From Xenopus tropicalis (taxonomy: Eukaryota; Chordata; Amphibia; Anura; Pipidae), in assembly GCF_000004195.4 (NCBI RefSeq), contig NC_030679.2:16347212-16411211 (forward strand): 64,000 bases of DNA, in the 5' to 3' direction. Shown here in pieces: positions 32,860 through 44,200 of this stretch. The notes under the pieces were generated by a model. It made no database searches, was not told the origin of the DNA, and was given only the letters and a program-made list of their open reading frames with translations. The number at the start of each line of letters is the position of its first letter. The first letter of the stretch is position 1. The position numbers were made by a program, and so were the translations under genes.

Positions 32860-33000
32860 AAAGGGAGGCAGTGTGGATTAAAAAATTTGGTTTCTCTTTG
32901 TCCTCAAGGTTTAAATGAGAGTTTTAGCTTAAAGCCTACATTTACCTACAATGTATATCAGTTGGGCATGTCTCCCCCACCCAAATGGCATAATTTGTAC
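32860..33000 (+). pseudogene. PLE endonuclease C-terminal tail fragment
   Basis: The translation begins LKREAVWIKK and, after a small shift, FSLCPQGLNESFSLK. This matches the tail of the other PLE in the window near 50030-50100 (GGSMDKK...GLNDAWSVK), whose family motif is KREAxWI...GLNE. Only this C-terminal piece is present. It may be the far side of the PLE fragment that ends at 16705, separated from it by the L1 and piggyBac elements. Confidence 0.6.
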
Positions 33001-33544
33001 TGCATATATCCCCTCCACTTGCCAGCACCATCACATGTTCCTAAAGCAAATAGTAGCTTTCACCCGGTGGCCATTTTTCCTCTGATACATAATCAGATAC
33101 ATTTAAATCTGCAAACAGCATACACACACACACAGACCCTTATTCAGCATACATTTCATTAAGAATACAGGCTCATGCAGGAAGAACTGTCTCTGATAAA
33201 AGTTCTGCTTTGTTTGAGTTGAGCTCAAGAGAGTTGGTTGGGAGAAAAAAATTGAAGCAGACAGCTGAGTTTCTATGGGAACCAGCAATGCAATCTCTTC
33301 ACTGGCTGCTGGGGGGTGTGTTTAGTAATCTGAGCTGGGATCAACTGAGCATGCCCACAAGCCAACAGCCAAAAGCAAATTCCCGAGGGATGGGTTACAG
33401 GAGGAGAAGGAAATCTAAGTGATTAAGGGGATGCTGCAGCCTTACTATTAACCTCTGGACAACCAGTGAGTGTGGCAGGTATTGAAAGATTTCAAAGAGG
33501 CTGTTCACTGATTACATTTTTTGTATGTGGGGTTTACATGTCCT
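33001..33544. other. No gene recognised; contains a short CA tract
   Basis: A CACACACA microsatellite sits at about 33123-33137. Beyond that I see no recognisable motif. Confidence 0.5.
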
Positions 33545-33548
33545 TTAA

Positions 33549-33960
33549 AGGAGAAGGAAAGGCTAAGTCACTTGGGGGTGCCAAAATGTTAGGCACCCCC
33601 CAAGTGACTTACCCCGAGTTCTCCTAACCGGGGCACCAACTCGGGGTACAAGGTAAGCACCTTGTACCCCGAGTTGGTGCCCCTGTTAGGAGAAAACTGC
33701 ACCAGCCCGGGGTACCTGTAGCGAGCACTTCCTTCTTCCGTGTTTCTTCTGCCGGCGAAATCCCTGGGTGTCGACTTTGTTGTTAAAGTTCGGTTTTTCA
33801 CTCTAATGCGCATGTGCAAGCATGCCAACACGGAAGAAGGAAGCGCTCACAGCTACCCCGGGCTAGTACTGTTATCTCTTAACAGGGGCACCAGCCCGGG
33901 GTACAAGGTAAGCAATTAAAGTCACTTGGCGGTGCCTAACATTTTGGTTTTCCTTCTCCT
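33549..33960. mobile_element. TTAA MITE (T2/Kolobok-like), copy 1
   Basis: TTAA at 33545-33548 and 33961-33964 flanks AGGAGAAGGAAAGGC at the left and CCTTCTCCT at the right. The interior folds on itself repeatedly (GGGGTGCC...GGCACCCC, ACTCGGGGTACAAGG...CCTTGTACCCCGAGT, and inverted CACGGAAGAAGG blocks). TTAAAGG termini with TTAA duplication are the hallmark of the T2/Kolobok MITEs of Xenopus. No transposase. Confidence 0.82.
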
Positions 33961-33964
33961 TTAA

Positions 33965-34839
33965 GATGTGTTTTTTTTTTTTAAACCATGCAATTGTGTC
34001 TATCGTGGGATAATTTGTATTGTTGCTTTTTAATGTGATACTTTGTATTTATGGTTACATTTTTACAGGTTATGAATTGTAAAGACTGCTAAGAATCTGG
34101 ACTGTCGTTTTACACATAACTGATTGGTGAGATGGCTGCATGGGACTTTTAATAACTGTGCGGCCGTGGATGAGGTTAATGGGTCACATGGTAGTATCAC
34201 ATGATATGTTAAGGTATTTATTGAGGGATGTGTTCACTTAAAGGCATCTGATAGCTGCTATCAGTAGCTGCTATCATAAGGAAATGGGGGCTAATGGGGG
34301 AAATGGGGGCTAACAGTCCCCCCTTTGGAGATGAAATCTCCACACAAATCTTATTCTGCACCTTCAGTAATCTGAAGGGGAAAGCAGACCTGTTGGACAG
34401 GTCCTTGGATGTGGAAATTTTTCTAATGCATTGCCTTTATTATAGAACTTATATATATCTATATATCTACCTATATATCTATAAGCTATGTAACAGATAT
34501 TAACAGGTCAATTATTTCAGATATGTGACAATATAAGCATAAAGAGGAACAAATATTGCTTGATGATAGAATCTAACATGCTGCAGCACACCAAATCATG
34601 TGTAAAAGTGTTTGTTGTGGCACAATAAACATTTTTACACCTGATTCGCTTAATTCGATTTTGCTTAATCATAATGATTAAGAGATTATTATTCAATACG
34701 ATAAAGATACATAAGTTTGATAAGATCAAAAAAAGACATTGTAATGGTCAGCTTGGGGGAGATCTCTCCAAGCTAGCGAATACTTCTGTATTTTGTACTT
34801 AACCAATAAAGTTTCCCTCTCTGATTAAATAATTGCTGT
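33965..34839. other. No gene recognised
   Basis: Contains an ATATATCTATATATCT-type run near 34450-34485 and an AT-rich section near 34620-34700. No coding domain or repeat family identified. Confidence 0.45.
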
Positions 34840-35467
34840 GGTTCTTCTGAAGTTATGTGGGAACCAACAAAGAGGCGCAGGACCTAACACTGTCCACGGG
34901 AGGAATGCTCTGGGAAGGTGGAGACCCCATGGTCCATACCCCACTAACTGCTTCATTGTCCCTTTAACATTAAAGCATACAAAAAAGTTTCTAACGCTTT
35001 GGGCATTCCCGGCCTCTCTGGTTTAAATTACCAGGAATGGGCCTACGGGGCATTCAGATGTCATCAGGGTTTTGATTTGAGCACACTTTTTCTAGTCAGT
35101 TGTGTTGTCCGCTATTATACTTGGAATGTAGGTTCCTACTAGGCACAAATTAGGAAACAGGGGAGACCCTGTTCAGAGTTTGGAAGATTCACTCTTTTGA
35201 GATACAGAGGATAAATGCAGCAAGGTGGGCATCTTTATGGTGCAGGTTTTGGCCTCCTTGAACCCCTTTATTTACCTGGCCCTTTCTGATTAGCCTCCTT
35301 GGTGTGGGGCTGGTCTCCTTCACTCCCTGTAGATTTTTTTTAATTTCCAACAAATTTTTATGATTGGGCTCATGGTGTTTTAGGTGAATAACCTGCATCT
35401 TTGTCTTTCTGTCCTTAGGGTTGGGGTGGCTTTGTATTCTACAAAGAATGGAGTATGGAGAGTAAAT
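34840..35467 (+). mobile_element. Tx1-like LINE, 3' end, copy 1
   Basis: From about 34990 to 35450 this matches 38280-38760 block by block (GGGCATTCC..GCCTCTCT, TTACCAGGAATGGGCCTA.GGGGCATTC, TTTTGAGA.ACA.AGGAT, CCTGTAGATTTTTT, TTTTAGGTGAATA). It is the C-terminal end of ORF2 and the 3' UTR of the LINE family whose longer copy is at 36661-39030. It is cut at 35468 by a (TA)n run. Confidence 0.75.
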
Positions 35468-35468
35468 A

Positions 35469-35515
<47 letters not shown>
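35468..35515. repeat. (TA)n microsatellite
   Basis: About 24 TA units. It lies between the LINE 3' end and PLE terminal sequence. (TA)n also borders PLE termini at 6330, 6612, 13231 and 62757. Confidence 0.97.
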
Positions 35516-35520
<5 letters not shown>

Positions 35521-36660
35521 GCATGCAAGTAGGCACTCAGGTTTATCCAGGTCAAAGTATGCCTGGGTGCAGTATGAAGAAATGTAGCACAATCATCCAA
35601 AATAGATGCCGCACTCACAGGACTTAGTAGAAATAAAGAAAAATTTTATTTGATGGAAACACGTCAAACTAACGTTTCGGCCGTATCCACAGCCTTTCTC
35701 AAAGTGAACAGAAAAATTACAAACCCACTCTTAAACTGAATTTGGCGCCAAACTGTAGCTCATGACGTCATTTTGTGTTCAACCAATCACCATTCACCAG
35801 TGTCACCGTGAAAGTACAAGTGTCTAACAGTTATTGAATAACCAAAGTCAAAGGTATTGCACAAAATCAAAATATAAATAAAGGATAAAGCCAGAAATAG
35901 AGAAAGAAAAGGGAAAGTAAATGAAAACAACAAAATAGAGCCGAATGCAGAGAGCTGTCCCGTATGGTTGAACTGTAACTCACACGCTCTGGGCCACACG
36001 TATCAGTAAGGATCAGGGGAAAAAAATACCGTCAAAGTCATTCGGTCAGACTTACATCTAGTTAATATCCAGGACGAGAAGGATTAGTTTGCGGGAGAAA
36101 CGAGGAACATAGATCGTGGTATAGCCGCGCACACCGTAGGTGCGGGTTGTCATGGTAACCAAGCCACACTGACAGTCAGCGTCATGCGCTATGAGTAGGT
36201 AGAGCTAGTAAAAATTCTGAGCCATAAAGACTCTGCTTGTAAATAGTTAGGGGATTAGTAGATAGACTGCCACAGCCTGCACCATACCTCCATTATAGTT
36301 CTATGCGTCGGGTTGTCAAGGTAACCGCCCCATTCTCATGGTGTGCAAATGTTACAGGAACACTCAGTCTCTTCAGGCGGGTATAATCAGGCACACGATA
36401 TTACCACTCTTGTATTAGTGGAAAAGCTGTACCTAAAATGGAGAACACGATTATAAGTACAGCTTTTCCACTAATACAAGAGTGGTAATATCGTGTGCCT
36501 GATTATACCCGCCTGAAGAGACTGAGTGTTCCTGTAACATTTGCACACCATGAGAATGGGACTTGCGAGCAGCGAGCGGGGCGGTTACCTTGACAACCCG
36601 ACGCATAGAACTATATTGGAGGTATGGTGCAGGCTGTGGCAGTCTATCTACTAATCCCCT
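35516..36660 (-). mobile_element. PLE terminal region with large palindrome
   Basis: The block ATGCCGCACTCACAGGACTT (35608-35627) is shared with the PLE end at 6370. Downstream lies a hammerhead-like core (35660-35705, minus), then non-coding sequence. A palindrome follows with arms 36249-36434 and about 36460-36660, holding GGGATTAGTAGATAGACTGC and its complement at its outer ends. No reverse transcriptase or endonuclease is present in this copy. Confidence 0.7.
35660..35705 (-). ncRNA. Hammerhead-ribozyme-like motif
   Basis: On the minus strand TTGAGAAAGGCTGTGG is followed by ATACGGCCGAAACG: GGC pairs with GCC and GAAAC follows, as in a hammerhead core. The first box (TTGAGAA) departs from CTGATGA. 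Confidence 0.45.
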
Positions 36661-39030
36661 GAATGGGCAGAACCTTCTTAATCGACTTATTAATGTGTAC
36701 GGTCCTCAGGCTCTAAAGGCGAAATGGGACCTGTTTAGCAAGATTAAGTCCTTTCTTTTTACAGCCCAGCCAATAGTTTTTGGTGGTTACTTTAATACCT
36801 TGACTAGGCCTATGGATAGGGTAGGTGCTGCAGGTCAGCTGGGCTATGATAGCATCTTCTTTAATAGCATGGTTAGGCCAGTCTAGAGGACGTGCAGATT
36901 TGGCACTTCCCTAACTGCACAGGTTTCACCTTTTTTAGAGGAGCATGTGGAAGTAGGATATTCAAGGACACATTATTATAGTGTGAATGTGAATTCTTTG
37001 GTGCTCAAATTCAGTGTGTAAATCAGTCCTTCAGGGTGGTGCTTTGGCAGGGGTTTCTCTGTCTCCTGAAGGTTATGCAAATTATATCACTGTAGTCGTG
37101 TCTAGTGGGGTGGAGGCAGAAACTGTGGCATGTATGCTAAGGTACTACTCAAGGGCCTCTGTGTCCTTGTTTACCCAGAATAAATGTGAAACTTCTGGAT
37201 GGGGAAGGTAGATCCTGCCTTCAATCTCCCGGACATCTTCCCTCTAGAGAATTGGTGGAAAAGGTTAAAATATATCCTTAGAGAAAGGGCAGATCTTATC
37301 AAATCTAATTCCAATCTTTCTCTATCTCAACCATGTGTGCCTTTTGCCAGACGCTTTCTATGTTAAGATCAAAGGTCTCTTCTTCCAACTGTTATGGGGG
37401 AATAATACAAACCTCATCAAAAGGAATGTTACCTACCTACAAAGGAAAAAGGGGGGTTCTTTGTGAAGTGAGTCTGAAGGTGAAGGTGATGAGGTTGCAG
37501 TGTGTGTGTCTGTTGGGTAGTTCAGGGCTTCTCCCAGAAGAGAGATTGATGGGAGAGTCTTGGGTGCATTGGGGAGAGTTCTGGTGACTTTCATGCATCA
37601 TCGGCCCTTAAGGACTGTCCAGACAAAGTGTTGAAGTCAGGGTTCTCTTTACTCAATTCCCCAAGGGTGCCCCCAAAGCTTAGGGACATCATCTGGCACT
37701 TCTTCCACAGGAAGCTCTATGTTAATTGGAATCTGAAGTACAGATGCACCGATGAGCTGATTGCCCATGCAAGGAATGTTCTAAGTGGAAACAATTGACC
37801 ACTTCTTGCTTCAGTCAAAGGAGAAGGAAAGGCAAAAACTAAGTAAGCTTTATCAGAAAGGTAAATACAGCCATAAGCACTCACAGAAACGCTGCACTGA
37901 GTTCCCTGTCAAAAGATTAGTTGTGTCTGTTTTCCTCTGCCAGAGACATGCAGCTCTTTGCTTTCTGGTCTTTCCTGCACCCCCCTCCCTCAAGAATGCT
38001 AATAACTCACTCTCCTCCCTTAGGAACGTGGATTTGAGCCAATCAGCAGGAAGCTGACTCATAGTCTTACTAACTAAGCATGTACACTTGGTCTGGGTGT
38101 CTGTGCAGGAATGAGGCATTATGGGAACTTTCTTTACACAGATCTGCGTTTTCTTCCTGTTTGGCTTCTGATCATCTGAACGGGAGAAATATGGGGAGAC
38201 TTAAGGGCACTATTGAGAGAACTGAAGGTATGCCTGCAGCTTGAGATTAACTCTTTATTAGCCTTTCCTTCTCCTTTAACATACGTCTCTGCTGCCTTGG
38301 GTATTCCTTGCTTCTCTAGTTGTGATTACCAGGAGTGGGCCTATGGGGCATTCAAGCGACACAGGGGTTATGATTTGGGCACTCTCTTCTTAGTCAGTTC
38401 TGTTATTGCTTCTACACCTGGAATGCATGGTGCAAGGTTTCTCACAGCCATGAAGTCCCTCTCTGTCTAGTGGTGGTGGATATGGTACTGGGAGAGCTTG
38501 GGAAGATACGGTCTTTTGAGAGACAAAGGATGGATAAAGCAATGTGGAAGGGTCTAAGGTCTAAGTTTGACCCTCTGTGAGTCTCTTGCTAATGCTGATG
38601 TCTCTGTGGTGATGGGCTAATACTTCTCACACACACCCCTGTAGATTTTTTCTCTTTGTATTTTTCTGATGGGGTTTCATACAGTTTTAGGTGAGTAGCC
38701 CAATCTTTTGTCTTCCTGGAGTCAGATGATTTGTGCTCCTTTTGGTTGAGGTTAGAGTGGCACACAGTCAGGCTGTGCTGCTCATTCTAAGAAAAAATGT
38801 TAGAAATTAAATGATTTGCATTGCAAATATGAGAGTGCAACTTAATACATGAAGGTTTGTATGTAGAGTTGCCCACAGAAGAAGCAGTATTCTGTTAATT
38901 ATATGAATCAGTTAGTTGTGTTTTGCATATCCTTAGTTTGTGAATATGTTTAATGTTTTGCTTATTTGTTATGTTATTTCTTTAGCTTTTGTTGTATTAG
39001 GATGCAAGAACTAAATAAAGAAAAAATCCC
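36661..39030 (+). pseudogene. Tx1-like LINE ORF2 and 3' UTR, copy 2 (decayed)
   Basis: The endonuclease part at 36663-36886 reads LINVYGPQALKAKWDLF and VFGGYFNTLTRPMDR, the YxPN and GGDFNT strands of a LINE endonuclease. A reverse-transcriptase-like stretch follows (36990-37210) and then a block near 37350-37450 that reads GLFFQLLWGN in another frame, the region after the catalytic domain. The C-terminus and 3' UTR at 38277-38760 match copy 1 at 34990-35450. A final AACTAAATAAAG with an A-rich tail is near 39010-39025. Many stops and shifts are present. A TTAA MITE interrupts it at 37813-38275. Confidence 0.75.
37813..38275. mobile_element. TTAA MITE (T2/Kolobok-like) in the LINE
   Basis: The left end is CAAAGGAGAAGGAAAGGCAA and the right end GCCTTTCCTTCTCCTTTAA, an inverted repeat of about 17 bp shared with 33549-33960. 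The right flank has TTAA; the left reads TCAA, one change from it. LINE coding similarity resumes on the right. Confidence 0.8.
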
Positions 39031-39142
39031 CCTGTGCTAAGCACAATTCAGCAGGAACAGTCCTGGCTGAATCACCTGCACAGTGATACCACAAATAATA
39101 TTTCTCAGGGGGATTCGTCTCTACCAAGCACATTCTGCATTC

Positions 39143-39281
39143 GGCCAATACCAACAAAGTTGTTTTATGATAGCAATGAACTTTAAAGGGGACCATCACC
39201 TATGAAATATTGAGATATTTCATAGTTGACATCCCCTTTAAAGTTCATTGCTATCATAAAACAACTTTGTTGGTATTGGCC
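39143..39281. repeat. Palindrome, ~67-bp arms
   Basis: GGCCAATACCAACAAAGTTG and its complement bound the structure. The centre is near 39212, inside AAATATTGAGATATTT. The arms include CTTTAAAGGGG, the start typical of TTAA MITEs, so this may be two abutting MITE ends. Only a few mismatches are visible. Confidence 0.9.
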
Positions 39282-39289
39282 AAAGACAT

Positions 39290-39845
39290 GGGGAATTATT
39301 GTCCTAGAAAACAAGTGTTTCACGTCTTTCACGTCTCTCTCAGTGGATGGGAGTGTGATTAAAACATCAATCAGGAGAATGTGTCATCTTAAAAGAATAT
39401 TTTGTGCAACATCCCATATATATGAACCTCCCACTTCCAGGTCTGAAATCTGCCAATCGACTTCTGAGTCACACTTACAGGCAGATATTGCTTTCCATAG
39501 CCGTCTCCCACACATTCTCCTCTCATCTAGCTCTTCCTGTCCACCTCTTCTTTTTCTTCTCTCAGCACTTTATCATTGTCAGCTGTTTCCTTGCAATTTC
39601 ACTACCTGCTCTTCATCTGCTCAGCTGTCATACCAAAATAAAGGGCCTTTAGGTGCAACAATGGAAGGAGAAAAACCTCAATATTCATTAATAGATTGCA
39701 TCCCTATAAAGTAAGTGCACATAGTATAGGCTGCACCTAGAATAGTGTGCCCCAGGTATCCCTATACCAGTGGGTCTGGACCACAGGGTCTGCTTCCTCT
39801 ATTTTACATGTAAATCCCAGCTCCACACCAGCTCCGAATTATGAG
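39290..39845. other. No gene recognised
   Basis: An open frame at 39226-39714 overlaps the palindrome and has no domain I recognise; it is Ser/Leu-rich and probably fortuitous. Confidence 0.45.
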
Positions 39846-39950
39846 AGAGTAGAAAACTTACTTGGCCCTCTGCCCTGATGTGTCCTCCCATCAGCCCCCC
39901 GCTGATGGGAGGACACATCAGGGCAGAGGGCCAAGTAAGTTTTCTACTCT
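39846..39950. repeat. Perfect palindrome, 50-bp arms, 5-nt loop
   Basis: The arms 39846-39895 and 39901-39950 are exact reverse complements, separated by CCCCC. Left arm starts AGAGTAGAAAACTTAC and ends CCCATCAGC. I checked all 50 positions by eye. No flanking duplication is obvious. Confidence 0.96.
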
Positions 39951-40807
39951 GCGACTGCTACCCTGAGAACAGCAGATGTTCCAGGTTTCCTGACTCAGTA
40001 GACACAACAGCCTTGCACCCAAAAAATACCACGCTGTTTTAACACTGTGCCACGGAAATTACACAATCCTCACACGGTTTTGGCCTCTATTTAAATCTGA
40101 TTGATCAAAATGTACAGCTGCATTTGTTTTAAAGCATCAAGCAGATTTGGTGCAGGCACAAATACACAATGATGCTGGAATTGTGCAGGGAAATGTTACA
40201 TTATGGGTAAAAAGAAACAGAGACATTTGTGTCCAAATTGCAGTTTGCACTTTTGCTTGGAACTATGAATGACTGATGCACCAATGTTTTCTTATTTCTG
40301 TAACCCTCCAGTTTTCAGACTACCCTCCAATATAATAGGGAGAACACAATAAAGGAGGGACAGTGAAAGGGCTATACTTTTTCCACAGTATAATGTAATA
40401 AAAGGTCCCTAGGTCTCTTAACCTAGCGCAACCAATCAAATTGAAACAAATGACAAGTAAATATCCCATTTTCATTGGTTGCTATGGGTTATAAGACTAG
40501 CAGCAGCCATATTACATTACCCCAAAATAGGTGTAGAGTATCCATTTTCTGTCTTGGTATTCAGTTGTTGCAGTTACAGTTAGGGTAAGTTCTCATCCAA
40601 TCAGTGCCGGATTTTTAATCCGGGTGCCCCGAGACCGGACCCATTTGCTGCACGCATGCGCATTCACACGGGCGCCCATTTAAACTCATATGGAGCAGTG
40701 GGGAGAGATCCTCATTGCTCCGTATGGGAGGAACTTCGGTGCGGCATGCCGCCCTAGGCCTGGGCAATCAACAGATATGATTTTTGTTTTGGGCGGCCAT
40801 GAATGGC
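39951..40807. other. No gene recognised; possible hAT MITE remnant
   Basis: CAGTGCCGGATTTTTAATCC near 40603 resembles a hAT terminus, and GCCGCCCTAGGCCTGGG near 40748 recurs at 51716. I could not define a matching right end. Confidence 0.35.
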
Positions 40808-41100
40808 TTAAAGGGGTACTAAACCCTGCTGCATTGCTGAACCAAACTTTAGTCAGCTGTTGCTGGACTACAAATTCCACAACAATTTTACATATAATAA
40901 AGCTTGCGGCACGTTGGGAGCTGCTGTCCAGCAACATCAAGGTTCTCAAAGCAATATTGCACAAATAAACATTTCCAAAACTTTCCCCCAAATCTTCAGG
41001 GCCAGCGGCTGCAGTAGAATGCAAAAAATCGTTCAATGAGAATCCCAGCTGACCTGTGTAAACCTGGCTCCATGTTCTTTGTTACAAAGACCAGAGTAAA
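40808..41100. mobile_element. TTAAAGGGG MITE family D, copy 1
   Basis: It begins TTAAAGGGGTACTAAACCC and contains TTGCTGGACTACAA, CAGCAACATCAAGG, AAACTTTCCCCCAAA and CATGTTCTTTGTTAC. The same blocks recur at 48050-48290, 52074-52335 and 61430-61690. The opening suggests a TTAA-type MITE. Non-coding. Confidence 0.7.
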
Positions 41101-41231
41101 TCAAATTCAACCCTTCCAAGTAAACCCAGTACAAACCAAGTACTGACCTATTTATATATTTTTGATTTGATTTACTCTGGTCTTTGTAACAAAGAACATG
41201 GAGGCAGATTTACACAGATCAGCTGGGATTG
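41040..41231. repeat. Inverted repeat joining MITE D and CR1 copy 2
   Basis: ATCCCAGCTGACCTGTGTAA...CATGTTCTTTGTTACAAAG...GATTTACTCTGG (41041-41110) recurs inverted at about 41160-41231. Between the arms lies CR1-type sequence (TTCAACCCTTCCAAGTAAAC). Confidence 0.85.
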
Positions 41232-41299
41232 ATGTTGGTATATATGTATGTGAGTGTTTATACTAAACACTCACATACATAAACCATATATACTAACAT

Positions 41300-44200
41300 C
41301 AGTACTAACTGGATACTATGCTTGTTCAAGAACTCATCCAAACTCCTCTTAAAGCATTAACAGAATCTGCTATCACAACATTACTAGGAAGGGCATTACA
41401 CAACCTCACTGCCCTCACTGTAAAATAACACCTACTCTGCTTCAAATTAAAGTTCCTTTCTCTAATTTAAACGGGTGGCCCCTGGTGCACTGATCATTTT
41501 TATGGAAAAAAAGAACACCCCCTATCTGTCTATAATCTGTCTAATGTACTTGAAAACATCCCCAACCTTGACAGTCTAACCTCATAAATCATCCATCCCC
41601 TTTACAGGTTTAGTTGCACATCTCTGCACTCTCTCCAGTTCATTAATATCCTTCTTAAGGACTGGAGCCCAAAACTGTACTGCATACTCAAGGTGAGGCC
41701 TTACCAGAGACCTATAAAGAGGCAAAATTATGTTTTCATCCTTTGCGTCAATGCCCTTTTTTATACAAAACAGTACTTTTTTGCTTTAATAGCCACAGAA
41801 TGACATTGCCTGGAATTAGACAACTTATCTACAAAAATTCCCAGATCCTTTTCAAGTAAGGATACCCCCAATACACTACCACTTAGTTTATATTATTTCT
41901 ACCAAAGTGCATAACATTGCAATTGTCAACATTGAACCTCATTTTCCATTTTGCTGCCCAGTTTTTCAATTTTGTCAAATCACTCTGCAAAGTGGCAGCA
42001 TCCTGCATTGAACTTATAGTATAGTATACTAATAGTTTTGCACAACTTAGTATTATCAGCAAAAATAGAAACAGTACATTCTAAGCCCACCTCCAGGTCA
42101 CAAGTTAAAAAGCAAAGGACCAAGGACAGACCCCTGTTGTACTCCACTAACAACACTGGCCAATTTATAAAATGTTCCTTTTACCACACTCAGTTTTCTA
42201 TCCAAAACAAATATTATGTTCTAGGCTAATATCCCTCAATTTTATCATTAACTTTCTGTGAGGTACTGAATCAAATGCTTTAGCAAAGTCTAAGTAGATG
42301 ACATCCACTGCCATTCCAGCATCGAGGTTCCTGCTCACCTCCTCATAAAAGGCAACTAAACTAGTCTGGCAAGATCTGTAACGCATAAAACCATGCAAGC
42401 ACAAATTTATAGTATTCTGATTTTCAATGTATTCAAGTATCCTATCCCTTATTACCCCTTCCAAAGGCTTTGCTACTACTGGTGTCAGACTAACAGGCCT
42501 ATAGTTTTCAGGCTGAAAATGGGATCCTTTTTAAATAACGTCACCACATTAGCAATTCACCAGTTCCTCGGCTACATGCCAGACCTCAATGAATCCTGAA
42601 AGATTAAGTGAAGAGGTTTGGCAACCTTTACATGTTCAAGTCTCTTTTGAATTTCCTCTTCAGTGACCCATGTAGTTATATTAATTGGGTCTATTAAAAG
42701 GAAGCCTTGATTAGCTGGCCCCTGAGTTGTATAGACAGATGAAAAATAAGAGTTCAAAATTTCTGCTTTTTCCCTGTTCTCGTCAACCAGCTTGCCCCTA
42801 ACCTGTGATAACAAGGGTCCCACCCCTTCTTGCTTCATTTTTTTACTATTTGCATATTTAAAAAATAGCTTGGGACTCCTTTTACTCCTTGCTACAGCAC
42901 TTCTTTCCATCTCTTTAGCTTGCCTGATAGCTTTTTTGCATGCTTTATTTGCTTCTTGTACCTGATGAAAGTTTCTGCTGTCCCAACTAACTTAAATGCT
43001 TTAAAAGCAAGGGGAACTATACTTGCTAAGCAATGTTTTAAAAATATTCCATTTTCCTTTTGTGTTTAACCCTGTGAAAAGCCTTTCCCAGCTGATACAT
43101 TGCAGAGATGCCCTTATACTGGCAAAGTCTGCATGTCTATAATTTAGTGTTTTAGTTACTCCCTTATAGACCTGTCTCTGCAACATTATCTCAAAGGAGA
43201 CCATGTTATACATAGTTACATAGTTACATAGTTACATAGGGTTGAAAAAAGACCAGTGTCCATCAAGTTCAACCCATCCAAGTAAACCCAGCACACTTAA
43301 CCCACACCTACCAATCTATACACTCACATACATACACTATATATACAACCACTAGTACTAACTGTAGATATTAGTATCACAATAGCCTTGGATATTCTGA
43401 TTGATCAAGAACTCATCCAGGCCCCTCTTAAAGGCATTAACAGAATCTGCCATTACCACATCACTAGGAAGGGCATTCCATAACCTCACTGCCCTCACCG
43501 TGAAAAACCACCTACGCTGCTTCAAATGGAAGCTCCTTTCCTCTAATCTAAAGGGGTGACCTCTGGTGCGCTGATTGTTTTTATGGGAAAAAAGAACATC
43601 CCCCAACTGCCTATAATCCCTTCTAATGTACTTGTACAGAGTAATCATGTCCCCTCGCAAGCGCCTCTTTTCCAGAGAGAACAACCCCAACCTCGACAGT
43701 CTCACCTCATAGTTTAAATCTTCCATCCCCTTAACCAGTTTAGTTGCACGTCTCTGCACTTTCTCCAGCTCATTAATATCCTTCTTAAGGACTGGAGCCC
43801 AAAACTGCACTGCATACTCAAGGTGAGGCCTTACCAGGGACCTATGTTATGATCACTGTTCCCTAAATGCTCACCCACACAAATGTTAAAGATATCACCA
43901 GGTCCATATTTACAAACCTGCTAGCTTTTTCTGACTTTGCCACCCCATTACTCCAGTCAAAGTCTGGATAACTGAAGTCCCCCATAATAACAACTTGACC
44001 TAGTTTTGAAGCCTCCTCCATTTGCAATAGTAGCTGGGCCTCATCCTCCTCACTTATACAAGGTGGTTTATAGCATACCCCACATTTATAGTTTTCTTTG
44101 TAACCCTGCTGAAGTTTCTACCCAAAGGGATTCTACACTATCCCTGGTAATTTCTTTAGCACATGGTTTTAAATCTGACTTTATATAAAGACAAACCTCT

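Noticed and set aside
35189..35592. Ile/Tyr-repeat frames
   Set aside because: They are translations of the (TA)n microsatellite.
39226..39714. A 162-residue Ser/Leu-rich frame as a host gene
   Set aside because: It starts inside a palindrome, has no domain and no evidence of splicing or conservation.
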